Positions 23,970 to 31,714 of a DNA stretch of 33,092 nt are shown in pieces; the first letter of the stretch is position 1; each line of letters starts with the position of its first letter. The stretch is from Burkholderiaceae bacterium (lineage in GTDB: Bacteria; Pseudomonadota; Gammaproteobacteria; Burkholderiales; Burkholderiaceae): positions 1 through 33,092 of the forward strand of contig CANFOL010000024.1 of NCBI GenBank assembly GCA_947448695.1, read 5' to 3'. Under the pieces are notes generated by a model, which saw only the letters and a list, made by a program, of their open reading frames with translations, was not told the DNA's origin and did not search any database. Both the position numbers and the translations under genes were made by a program.

Positions 23970-25392
23970 GTCATCATCCAATAATTCACTCGATAATAAA
24001 TCACAAGCGTGGTCTGCACGTTTTTCTGAACCCGTTTCGGAGCTTGTTCAACGATATACGGCTTCTATCGGCTTTGATTACCGTATGGCCGAAGTTGATA
24101 TTCAAGGCTCTAAAGCGCATGCTCAAATGTTAAGTGAGCAAGGCATTATTAGCTTAGAAGACTTTTCTAAGATTCACTCAGGCCTACAACAAATTCTTCA
24201 CGATATACAACAAGGTAATTTTACTTGGAAATTGGAGTTAGAAGATGTTCATCTCAATATTGAGGCAAGATTAACCCAGTTAATCGGTGATGCTGGAAAA
24301 CGTTTACATACGGCTCGCTCGCGAAACGATCAAGTCGCAACTGATATTCGTTTATGGTTAAGAGAAAGTATCGATCAATCGATTCATCAACTTCAAGAGC
24401 TTCGTTTAGGTTTTTGCTCCCTTGCCGAAAAATATGCTCACATGATTATGCCTGGTTTTACCCATTTACAAGTTGCTCAACCCATTACGGTCGGCCATCA
24501 CCTCATGGCCTATGTAGAAATGCTCGGTAGAGATGTGAGTCGTTTAAAAGATTGTCGTCAAAGACTCAACTATTTGCCGCTAGGCTCTGCAGCTCTAGCA
24601 GGCACAAGCTACCCAATCAATCGGCATCGCGTTGCGGAACTATTAGGCTTTGATGGCGTTTGTGAAAACTCTCTGGATGCGGTATCTGATCGCGATTTTG
24701 CAATTGAGTTTTGTGCATGTGCGAGTTTAGTGATGACCCATATTTCTCGGTTTTCTGAAGAACTAGTGATTTGGATGAGTCCGCAATTTGGCTTTATCCA
24801 ATTACCAGATCGTTTCTGTACTGGCAGCTCCATCATGCCACAAAAGAAAAATCCTGATGTTCCAGAACTCGCGCGTGGAAAAACTGGTCGTGTCAATGGT
24901 AATTTAATTAGCCTTTTAACTCTGATGAAGGGCCAAGCTCTAGCCTACAACAAAGATAATCAAGAGGATAAAGAACCTTTATTTGATTCTGCAGATACCC
25001 TCATTGATACTCTACGTATTTTTGCAGATATGGTGCCACACATTACTTTTAATGAAAAGGCGATGCGCAGCGCTGTTCAAAAAGGATTTTCAACCGCAAC
25101 CGATTTAGCCGACTATCTGGTAAAAAAAGGCATGGCCTTTAGAGATGCTCATGAGGCAGTCGCTAATGCCGTAAAAGTATGTGCTTCACAGAATATCGAT
25201 TTATCTGAACTTAGCCTATCTGACCTTCGGCAAGCATGCCATCTATCAAATGATGCCATGATGGGCGAGGATGTTTTTTCGGTATTAACGCTCGAAGGCT
25301 CAGTTCAAGGACGCAGTCATATTGGTGGCACTGCGCCCATCCGGGTTGTAGAGGCTATCGCAAAAGTACGGGCTAGTATTTCTAATACTTAG
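23968..25392 (+). CDS. argH: Argininosuccinate lyase
   Basis: Splits argininosuccinate into arginine and fumarate, the last step of arginine synthesis. It is 474 residues from the ATG at 23968, normal length. The fumarase/ASL superfamily signature [12 protein letters not shown] begins at residue 286; other landmarks are [29 protein letters not shown] and AQPITVGHH with the general-acid His region. The frame is open upstream into hemC, but [15 protein letters not shown] is the family-like start. The ATG and the hemC ATG overlap head-to-head in CATG. It ends 4 bases from the convergent decarboxylase. Arginine is a building block of cyanophycin, whose synthetase genes are 14 kb away. Confidence 0.96.
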   Translation: MSSSNNSLDNKSQAWSARFSEPVSELVQRYTASIGFDYRMAEVDIQGSKAHAQMLSEQGIISLEDFSKIHSGLQQILHDIQQGNFTWKLELEDVHLNIEARLTQLIGDAGKRLHTARSRNDQVATDIRLWLRESIDQSIHQLQELRLGFCSLAEKYAHMIMPGFTHLQVAQPITVGHHLMAYVEMLGRDVSRLKDCRQRLNYLPLGSAALAGTSYPINRHRVAELLGFDGVCENSLDAVSDRDFAIEFCACASLVMTHISRFSEELVIWMSPQFGFIQLPDRFCTGSSIMPQKKNPDVPELARGKTGRVNGNLISLLTLMKGQALAYNKDNQEDKEPLFDSADTLIDTLRIFADMVPHITFNEKAMRSAVQKGFSTATDLADYLVKKGMAFRDAHEAVANAVKVCASQNIDLSELSLSDLRQACHLSNDAMMGEDVFSVLTLEGSVQGRSHIGGTAPIRVVEAIAKVRASISNT

Positions 25393-25396
25393 TGGA

Positions 25397-27649
25397 TTAA
25401 GTGTTCTTCACACAATCCACAAAGTAAGCCTTACCACCTTTCACTTCTTCTTTTACTAAACCATGAATGTCGGTCTCAAAACCTGGGAACTTCTCATTGA
25501 ACTCTCTAGCAAATTTTAAGTAATCGACAATCCGTTTATTGAATCGCTCCCCTGGAATCAATAACGGAATTCCTGGGGGATATGGTGTGACTAACATCGC
25601 TGTAATACGATTTTCTAAATCATCAATACTGACGCGTTCGATATCTCGATGCGCCATTTTTGCAAATGCTTCTGAGGGAGGCATCGCAGGAATCATGTCG
25701 GATAAATACATCTCCGTTGTCATCCGTGCAACATCATGACTTCGATAAAAATCATGAATTTTGTTCGCCACATCTTTTAAACCCATCCGCTCGTATTGTG
25801 GAAACTTCGTCGCAAAGTCAGGTAAAACACGCCAAATTGGCATATTTTTGTCGTAGTGGTCTTTGAATTGTTGTAACTCAGCGACCAAAGTATTCCAACG
25901 ACCCTTGGTAATGCCAATCGTAAACATAATAAAGAAAGAGTACAAACCGGTTTTTTCTACAATCACGCCATGCTCAGCAAGATATTTGGTAACAATACTC
26001 GCCGGAATTCCAGTTTCACCAAAGTTACCTTCAATATCAATTCCAGGGGTCACAACTGTGGCCTTAATCGGATCTAGCATGTTGAAGCCCTCAGCAAGAT
26101 TACCGAAGTTATGCCAAGTATCATTTTTATGTAAAATCCAATCATCTTGAACGCCAATACCTGCATCTGATAGGTGGTCCGGACCCCAAACTTTGAACCA
26201 CCAGTCATGCCCATATTCTTCATCTACCTTTAACATGGCGCGACGGAAATCGATTGCTTCAGCAATAGACTCCTCCACAAGGGCAGTGCCGCCTGGAGGC
26301 TCCATCATAGCTGCAGCGACGTCACACGAGGCAATAATGGCGTACTGAGGACTTGTTGAGGTATGCATTAAATAAGACTCATTAAAACAAGTTGGATCTA
26401 ATTTACGCTCCTCAGAATCTTGCACCAGAATTTGCGATGCCTGAGAAATTCCAGCTAATAACTTATGGGTTGATTGGGTTGCAAACACTAAACTTTTCTT
26501 AGGGCGATTGCGATCACGTCCCACCGCATGCATGTTTTTATAAAAATCATGGAAGGTTGCATGTGGCAACCAAGCTTCATCAAAATGTAGGGAGTCTACC
26601 CTGCCATCTAACATCTCTTTAATCATCTCAACGTTATACACAACCCCATCATAGGTACTTTGTGTAATCGTCAAAACACGTGGCATGACTTTTTTATCTT
26701 TAATAAATGGATTGTTATCAATCTTTTTCTGAATATTTGCCCACTCAAATTCTTCTTTCGGAATTGGACCGATAATCCCAAAATTATTTCTAGTTGGCAT
26801 CAAAAATACAGGAATAGCACCCATCATCATGATGGAGTGCAATACCGATTTATGACAATTACGATCAACAATCACCACATCTCCTGGAGCCACGGTCGAG
26901 TGCCAAACAATTTTGTTAGAAGTGGATGTGCCATTTGTCACAAAGTACAAATGGTCAACCCCAAAAATACGAGCGGCATTGCGCTCTGAGGCGGCTACAG
27001 GGCCAGTATGATCTAATAATTGGCCAAGTTCCTCAACTGCATTACAAACGTCCGCACGCAGCATATTCTCGCCAAAAAATTGATGGAATATTTGCCCAAC
27101 AGGGCTCTTTAAAAAGGCTACTCCACCTGAATGACCCGGGCAATGCCAAGAATAGGATCCCTCAGATGCATAATGAATTAATGATTTAAAAAATGGTGGG
27201 GCAAGTGAGTCTAAGTAAACCTTGGCTTCACGAATAATATGACGTGCCACAAACTCTGGAGTGTCCTCGTTCATATGAATAAAACCATGAAGCTCTCTTA
27301 AAATGTCATTCGGAATATGTCTAGAGGTCTTCGTTTCACCATACAGGAAAATAGGAATATCTTCGTTACGTCGACGGACTGCCTTCACAAATAAACGAAT
27401 TTCTTCAATAATTTTTGTCATGCCTTCTGGATCAGGATCAATAAACTCCTCATCATCAATCGACAAAATAAAACAGGATGCTCGAGCTGCCTGTTGCGCA
27501 AATGAAGTCAAATCACCATAACTGGTTAAACCCAAAACTTCCATGCCTTCTTTTTGAATCGACTCCGCAAGATCACGAATACCGGATCCAGAGATATTTT
27601 CGGAACGGAAGTCTTCGTCAATAACAACAATGGGAAATTTGAGTTTCAT
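25397..27649 (-). CDS. Large PLP-dependent Orn/Lys/Arg decarboxylase
   Basis: A fold-type I decarboxylase of the AdiA/LdcC/SpeF group, 750 residues. Residues 1-145 are the response-regulator-like wing domain (VVIDEDFRSENISGSG near 8). The PLP domain follows, with SWHCPGHSGGVAFLKSPVG at 167-185, Asp357 in HFDEAW and the Schiff-base Lys396 in STHKLLAGISQAS. The C-terminal domain contains YPPGIPLLIPGE. The sequence around the lysine reads most like biodegradative arginine decarboxylase, but ornithine or lysine cannot be excluded. The product would be agmatine, putrescine or cadaverine. AAGGAAA precedes the ATG by 3 bases. The 210-base gap upstream has a minus-strand TATAAT at 27708-27713 without a convincing -35. 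Confidence 0.9.
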   Translation of the reverse strand: MKLKFPIVVIDEDFRSENISGSGIRDLAESIQKEGMEVLGLTSYGDLTSFAQQAARASCFILSIDDEEFIDPDPEGMTKIIEEIRLFVKAVRRRNEDIPIFLYGETKTSRHIPNDILRELHGFIHMNEDTPEFVARHIIREAKVYLDSLAPPFFKSLIHYASEGSYSWHCPGHSGGVAFLKSPVGQIFHQFFGENMLRADVCNAVEELGQLLDHTGPVAASERNAARIFGVDHLYFVTNGTSTSNKIVWHSTVAPGDVVIVDRNCHKSVLHSIMMMGAIPVFLMPTRNNFGIIGPIPKEEFEWANIQKKIDNNPFIKDKKVMPRVLTITQSTYDGVVYNVEMIKEMLDGRVDSLHFDEAWLPHATFHDFYKNMHAVGRDRNRPKKSLVFATQSTHKLLAGISQASQILVQDSEERKLDPTCFNESYLMHTSTSPQYAIIASCDVAAAMMEPPGGTALVEESIAEAIDFRRAMLKVDEEYGHDWWFKVWGPDHLSDAGIGVQDDWILHKNDTWHNFGNLAEGFNMLDPIKATVVTPGIDIEGNFGETGIPASIVTKYLAEHGVIVEKTGLYSFFIMFTIGITKGRWNTLVAELQQFKDHYDKNMPIWRVLPDFATKFPQYERMGLKDVANKIHDFYRSHDVARMTTEMYLSDMIPAMPPSEAFAKMAHRDIERVSIDDLENRITAMLVTPYPPGIPLLIPGERFNKRIVDYLKFAREFNEKFPGFETDIHGLVKEEVKGGKAYFVDCVKNT

Positions 27650-27859
27650 GGATTTCCTTTAAAAAATAATTATTCAGTTGAACTTATTATCAACTTAAAT
27701 TCTTTCAATTATAAAAAAATAGACGCCCTACCTACTAATTAGATAATTAAGGTGAAATTAGTCAGTTGTTATATGGCAATCATTCACCCAAAAAATACAA
27801 CTGGTCAGATAAGATTGCTTCGTTCCACAAAATGAGCCTTCGAGAAGAATGGCTAGCTC

Positions 27860-28429
27860 TTAAGTCTTCGGTAACGTAACTCCTACTTGCCCTTGATATT
27901 TACCATTTCGATCTTTATAAGAAGTCTCACAAACTTCATCGCTCTCAAAGAACAAAACCTGTGCACATCCTTCGCCAGCATAAATTTTGGCTGGCAATGG
28001 TGTTGTATTGGAAAACTCTAAAGTGACGTATCCTTCCCACTCTGGCTCAAATGGGGTAACGTTGACGATAATGCCGCATCTTGCATACGTACTTTTACCA
28101 ACGCAAACTGTTAAAACGTTGCGAGGGATACGGAAATATTCAAGGGTTCTTGCTAAAGCAAAAGAATTCGGCGGAATAATGCAAACATCACCATGAAAAT
28201 CAACAAAAGATTTTTCGTCAAAATTTTTCGGATCAACAATGGTGCTGTTGATGTTCGTAAAAATCTTAAATTCTGGAGCACAACGAATATCATAGCCATA
28301 ACTAGACGTGCCATAACTAACTATTTTTTGTCCAACATCATTTGTACGGATTTGCCCGGGTTCAAATGGTTCAATCATGCCGTGCTCGGCAGCCATTTTT
28401 CTTATCCAACGATCTGATTTAATTGCCAT
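27860..28429 (-). CDS. dcd: dCTP deaminase
   Basis: Deaminates dCTP to dUTP for thymidylate synthesis. It is 189 residues, normal length. Nucleotide-binding and catalytic motifs are present: KSTYARCG (112-119, Arg117), [17 protein letters not shown] with the catalytic Glu138, and the C-terminal GEGCAQVLF. It lies 44 bases after fdhD on the same strand, so it may be read from the same transcript. No strong terminator is visible before the decarboxylase. Confidence 0.96.
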   Translation of the reverse strand: MAIKSDRWIRKMAAEHGMIEPFEPGQIRTNDVGQKIVSYGTSSYGYDIRCAPEFKIFTNINSTIVDPKNFDEKSFVDFHGDVCIIPPNSFALARTLEYFRIPRNVLTVCVGKSTYARCGIIVNVTPFEPEWEGYVTLEFSNTTPLPAKIYAGEGCAQVLFFESDEVCETSYKDRNGKYQGQVGVTLPKT

Positions 28430-28473
28430 TACAGTTGTTCTTTACTTAAATTTAAGAGGTTTAATGATAATGC

Positions 28474-29316
28474 TTATGTGGTTTGACTTGGTGTTCTGAA
28501 TTGTATTCTGTTTGCGCCTTCATAAACCAAAAAATGTTCTCCAGAACAGCGTGCCATGATAGTCATTTTAATTTGTTTTGCAAGCGATAGTCCCATTTGC
28601 GTAACTCCTGAGCGAGTCAGCAAGAATGGGATGCCCATTTGCCCCCCTTTAATGACCATCTCGGAGGTCAATCTTCCAGTTGTATAAAAAATCAATTGCT
28701 CGCCTGAAATTTGATCTAACCACATGAGTCCCGAAATAGCATCAACTGCATTGTGACGTCCAACGTCTTCAATAAAGTAAACCAATTCCGGTCCATTTTC
28801 ATTATTTTTAAATACCGCGCAGGCATGCACCGAGCCTGCCCTTTTGTAAATGGACGGTTGATTTCGAATAAATTCAATCACCTGTTCAATATGTGGTTGA
28901 GATAAATAAACATCATCTGGTAACTTAAGTGCATCTAGCTCACTCATAAAGTCTCCAAACATCGTCCCCTGCCCACACCCAGATGTGACCGTTTTCTTTT
29001 CTGTTCTTTGCGCAACTGATCCTGGTGAGACATTCGTTTTTACAGCTACCGAGTCGGTTTCCCAATCTACCTGAATACTCTGTATATCAGTAATATCTGT
29101 TACTAATCGTTGATTTCTTAAATATCCCAAAGTTAATGCTTCAGGAGCCCCTCCAAGGGTCATTAATGTCACAATTTCTTTTTTATCAAGGTAAATAGTC
29201 AAGGGGCGTTCCCCAGGAATTTCAATTTCCTGAACTCGTCCCTTTTCATCAATGACTGTAATTTGATGGGTTAAGGGTAAGGCCTCATTCGAAAGCTGGG
29301 GGCGATAAGAGTTCAT
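28474..29316 (-). CDS. fdhD: Formate dehydrogenase sulfurtransferase FdhD
   Basis: Delivers sulfur from a cysteine desulfurase to the molybdenum cofactor of formate dehydrogenase. It has 280 residues from the ATG at 29316; a TTG five codons upstream is possible. Family motifs are GGAPEALTLGYLRNQ, the cysteine loop TSGCGQGTMFGD (Cys114) and the signature EDVGRHNAVDA followed by TTGRLTSEMVIKG. In E. coli FdhD the loop carries two cysteines in a CxxC; here only the first (equivalent to Cys121) is present and Gly replaces the second. It is downstream of the formate dehydrogenase operon, separated by a terminator-like hairpin. Confidence 0.93.
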   Translation of the reverse strand: MNSYRPQLSNEALPLTHQITVIDEKGRVQEIEIPGERPLTIYLDKKEIVTLMTLGGAPEALTLGYLRNQRLVTDITDIQSIQVDWETDSVAVKTNVSPGSVAQRTEKKTVTSGCGQGTMFGDFMSELDALKLPDDVYLSQPHIEQVIEFIRNQPSIYKRAGSVHACAVFKNNENGPELVYFIEDVGRHNAVDAISGLMWLDQISGEQLIFYTTGRLTSEMVIKGGQMGIPFLLTRSGVTQMGLSLAKQIKMTIMARCSGEHFLVYEGANRIQFRTPSQTT

Positions 29317-29334
29317 GAAGTGATGATACAAGAA

Positions 29335-29360
29335 AGCCCTTTATGAAAACATAAAGGGCT
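29335..29360 (-). terminator. Hairpin between the formate dehydrogenase operon and fdhD
   Basis: A perfect 11-bp stem (AGCCCTTTATG at 29335-29345 with CATAAAGGGCT at 29350-29360) has a four-base loop. On the minus strand it is followed by TTCTTGTATC, a short, imperfect T tract. It lies 17 bases after the last gene of the operon and 18 bases before the fdhD ATG, so it could partly terminate and so lower fdhD expression relative to the structural subunits. Confidence 0.7.
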
Positions 29361-29377
29361 CAATACTTGTTTATTAA

Positions 29378-29719
29378 TTATTTTTTAGGAGCTTCTGCTG
29401 GCTTTACAGGCGCATTAGCAACTTCTGCAGGCTTCGGAGTAACTGGAGCAGCGGCAACTTCAGGAGCCTTAAACTCGCCCGGATCAACGCAATCAGGTGT
29501 AGCAACTACCTTGTCCTTAACCGCATATGTCTTTGCAACCTTATTTTGTGCATTACAGAGTAAAAAGGCTGCTTTTTTATCACCATGTGCCGTTTTCGCT
29601 TTGGCTAAATCAGCTGCTTCTTTTGCTGCAGGAGTTAAATCTGGTAACTTAGCCACGCTTGCAAAAGAGATACTCATTGCAACTAGAATTGCAGATGTTA
29701 AATACGCTATTTTTCTCAT
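29378..29719 (-). CDS. Small exported protein in the formate dehydrogenase operon, unknown function
   Basis: 113 residues with a clear Sec signal peptide (positive MRK, hydrophobic core, probable cleavage after ASVA at 23). The mature part has two cysteines (55 and 77) that could form a disulfide, a Lys-rich helix-prone middle, and an Ala/Pro/Val/Lys-rich tail from about residue 84. The ATG overlaps the gamma-subunit stop in an ATGA arrangement, so it is the coupled last gene of the operon. I recognise no named domain. Periplasmic location and context suggest a role tied to the enzyme's periplasmic side, which is inference. The frame on the opposite strand is a low-complexity shadow. Confidence 0.78.
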   Translation of the reverse strand: MRKIAYLTSAILVAMSISFASVAKLPDLTPAAKEAADLAKAKTAHGDKKAAFLLCNAQNKVAKTYAVKDKVVATPDCVDPGEFKAPEVAAAPVTPKPAEVANAPVKPAEAPKK

Positions 29720-30810
29720 GTTGTAGTCCTAACTATTTTCTTCGCAATGTTACTTAAAGGTGCATTCTCTGGTTCACGGGAAGCAGGTATTTTTCCAGAG
29801 TTGATATCGTCTAACCAAATACCATGATGCTGTCGAGCCCAAGACTCGTCACAGTATCCAGTTTTCATACCGTCAATAGCGCCTTCAGTGCCAATAGTTC
29901 CAATATAGATGTGGCCCATCACAAAAACAATAATGAGCAAAGCACTAACTAAATGAACAATATTTGCAATCTGCATCGTACCGCGCCAATATTCTAGGCC
30001 TGGGACAATCATATCTAACACCCATCCTGAAGCGGCGACAATGGTGCCAAGTGCAGTCATACCTAACCAAAAGTAAATTTTTTCACCCGCATTAAATCTT
30101 GCGGCATCAACGTGACCAAAGATCCCTCCGCCAGATTTGAGCCAAGCCCAGTCACCTTTTTGCGGCAAGTTATCTTTCACTACCAAAACAAAAAACACGA
30201 CAATACATACCGTGAAGAGTGGGCCCAAGATGTTATGCACATTCTTAAAGATAAATAAAATGATGCCATGTACTGTATGCCCAATGATTGGCATTAAGAA
30301 ATGCTTACCAAATAAAATAAATAACCCAGTAATCGCTAGGGTCACAAAACTATAAGCCATTGTCCAATGAACCAATCTCTCAAGTGCTGTGAAACGCTCT
30401 ATTTTTCTTCCAGTTGGAGCCTCATTAAGCTTAATTGGACCTTTCATAAAATAGAGTAGTGCAATGCCCGAGGCTGCTAAAACAATGAGCCAACCACCAA
30501 AAACAGTAATGACGCCATTACGGAGCAAGCGCCATTCTTGGCCTGACTTTTGAATCAGAACACCAGCTTCTTTATTAGGGATTGAAACATAGTGCGCTTG
30601 ATCAGAATTCACGGCACGCCACATGGGGGCATTGTTTCCTGGTTGCGTTTTAGCACGCTCACGCTGGGCGTTTGCATCTGAGCCTTTTTCTACATCCATA
30701 ATGTTTGCAGATTCAACTTGAGGAGCAGGTGTTTGCGCATGGGCAAAACCACTCATTAAACAAACGAAAACCACCATAAAACTTGCAAGTAGTTGTTTGA
30801 AATGATTCAT
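29716..30810 (-). CDS. Formate dehydrogenase gamma subunit (cytochrome b)
   Basis: A membrane cytochrome b that passes electrons from the iron-sulfur subunit to quinone. It is 364 residues. A signal peptide (cleavage near AHA-Q at 25) is followed by a ~75-residue periplasmic stretch, then helices at about 102-122, 148-168, 176-205, 240-265 and 283-305. Histidines available as haem ligands are in ERLVHWTMAY, the HTVHG segment, and IVHLVSALLIIVFVMGHIY. The long exported N-terminal extension is absent from E. coli FdnI/FdoI but familiar from Burkholderiales enzymes. It starts 19 bases after the small lipoprotein gene with AAGGATAAGG before the ATG, and overlaps the next gene by 4 bases. Confidence 0.92.
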   Translation of the reverse strand: MNHFKQLLASFMVVFVCLMSGFAHAQTPAPQVESANIMDVEKGSDANAQRERAKTQPGNNAPMWRAVNSDQAHYVSIPNKEAGVLIQKSGQEWRLLRNGVITVFGGWLIVLAASGIALLYFMKGPIKLNEAPTGRKIERFTALERLVHWTMAYSFVTLAITGLFILFGKHFLMPIIGHTVHGIILFIFKNVHNILGPLFTVCIVVFFVLVVKDNLPQKGDWAWLKSGGGIFGHVDAARFNAGEKIYFWLGMTALGTIVAASGWVLDMIVPGLEYWRGTMQIANIVHLVSALLIIVFVMGHIYIGTIGTEGAIDGMKTGYCDESWARQHHGIWLDDINSGKIPASREPENAPLSNIAKKIVRTTT

Positions 30811-30829
30811 GCCTTATCCTTTTTGAAAA

Positions 30830-31048
30830 TTACTCAACACGGGTATATTCATCTTGCCCTTTAGAGCGAGACTTTAACTGTGCTTCCCAACTCGTTTTAT
30901 CACCTGGAGTCCAATTCTTCTCCACATAATCATTCTTTGCACCCATATATAGTGGCAAATCTACATTTTTCTTAGATCCAAGGTTTTGAACCTTTTCAGA
31001 ACATGCGACTAAAAATAAAGATAGAAGTAATGTGGAAATTAATTTCAT
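30830..31048 (-). CDS. Small lipoprotein in the formate dehydrogenase operon, unknown function
   Basis: 72 residues from the ATG at 31048. The N-terminus MKLISTLLLSLFLVACSEK is a lipoprotein signal with a good lipobox (LVAC, Cys16). The mature chain is short, hydrophilic and aromatic-containing (DLPLYMGAKNDYVEKNWTPGDKT), ending in charged residues. Ser after Cys gives no inner-membrane retention signal by the E. coli +2 rule, so the outer membrane is possible. The ATG overlaps the beta-subunit stop (ATGA), so translation is coupled. Upstream in-frame codons exist but would lose the signal. No family is recognised; placement between beta and gamma genes suggests an assembly or periplasmic partner role, which is inference. 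Confidence 0.8.
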   Translation of the reverse strand: MKLISTLLLSLFLVACSEKVQNLGSKKNVDLPLYMGAKNDYVEKNWTPGDKTSWEAQLKSRSKGQDEYTRVE

Positions 31049-31686
31049 GATTTTGCTCCAGTCGCCGCTGCACCATCTTTCTTCGGCATGCCGTAAGCAG
31101 TTCCCCATCCAAATACATCTCCACCAGCGGCTTTACCATTGCTTTGACGATGCGTAACACGATTTCTGAAAATATCTGCAACTACGTCGCCATCACCAGC
31201 CAATAAAGCCTTGGTTGAACACATTTCAGCACAAGCAGGTAACTTACCTTCAGCTAAACGGTTACGGCCATATTTTTCAAATTCAGCTTGTGAACCATGC
31301 TCTTCAGGGCCGCCTGCACAGAAAGTGCATTTATCCATCTTGCCGCGCATGCCAAAAGTGCCTTGACTTGGGAATTGAGGCGCCCCAAAAGGACAGGCAT
31401 AAGAACAATATCCACAACCAATACAAGTGTCTTTATTGTGCAGAACAACACCTTCATCAGTTTTATAAAAACAATCCACTGGGCAAACTGCCATGCACGG
31501 CGCATCGGAACAATGCATACAAGCTACAGAGATCGATTTTTCAGCACCAATCTCACCATCGTTAATCGTTACAACACGACGACGATTAACACCCCAGGGT
31601 ACTTCATGTTCGTTCTTACATGCAGTAACACAGCCGTTGCATTCAATACAACGCTCTGCATCACATATAAATTTCATTCTTGCCAT
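31045..31686 (-). CDS. fdh3B: Formate dehydrogenase beta subunit (4x[4Fe-4S] ferredoxin)
   Basis: Electron-transfer subunit, 213 residues. Cysteines fall in four cluster groups: Cys8/13/16/19/23 (CIECNGCVTAC), Cys56/59/64/68/72 (CMHCSDAPCMAVCPVDC), Cys88/91/94/98 (CIGCGYCSYACP) and Cys120/123 with Cys152/156. This matches the four-cluster subunits of formate and related molybdoenzymes. It lacks the C-terminal membrane helix of E. coli FdnH, so it should dock through the gamma subunit. AGAGGA lies 8 bases before the ATG. It follows the alpha gene by 28 bases. Confidence 0.93.
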   Translation of the reverse strand: MARMKFICDAERCIECNGCVTACKNEHEVPWGVNRRRVVTINDGEIGAEKSISVACMHCSDAPCMAVCPVDCFYKTDEGVVLHNKDTCIGCGYCSYACPFGAPQFPSQGTFGMRGKMDKCTFCAGGPEEHGSQAEFEKYGRNRLAEGKLPACAEMCSTKALLAGDGDVVADIFRNRVTHRQSNGKAAGGDVFGWGTAYGMPKKDGAAATGAKS

Positions 31687-31714
31687 GATATTTTCCTCTA
31701 ATCTTTATCTTGGT

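Noticed and set aside
25383..25405. ACTTA/TAAGT hairpin between argH and the decarboxylase as a terminator
   Set aside because: Only about five secure pairs and no T tract on either strand.
25539..27742. Multiple plus-strand frames opposite the decarboxylase gene
   Set aside because: The minus-strand decarboxylase is complete and well conserved; the opposite frames have no recognisable features.
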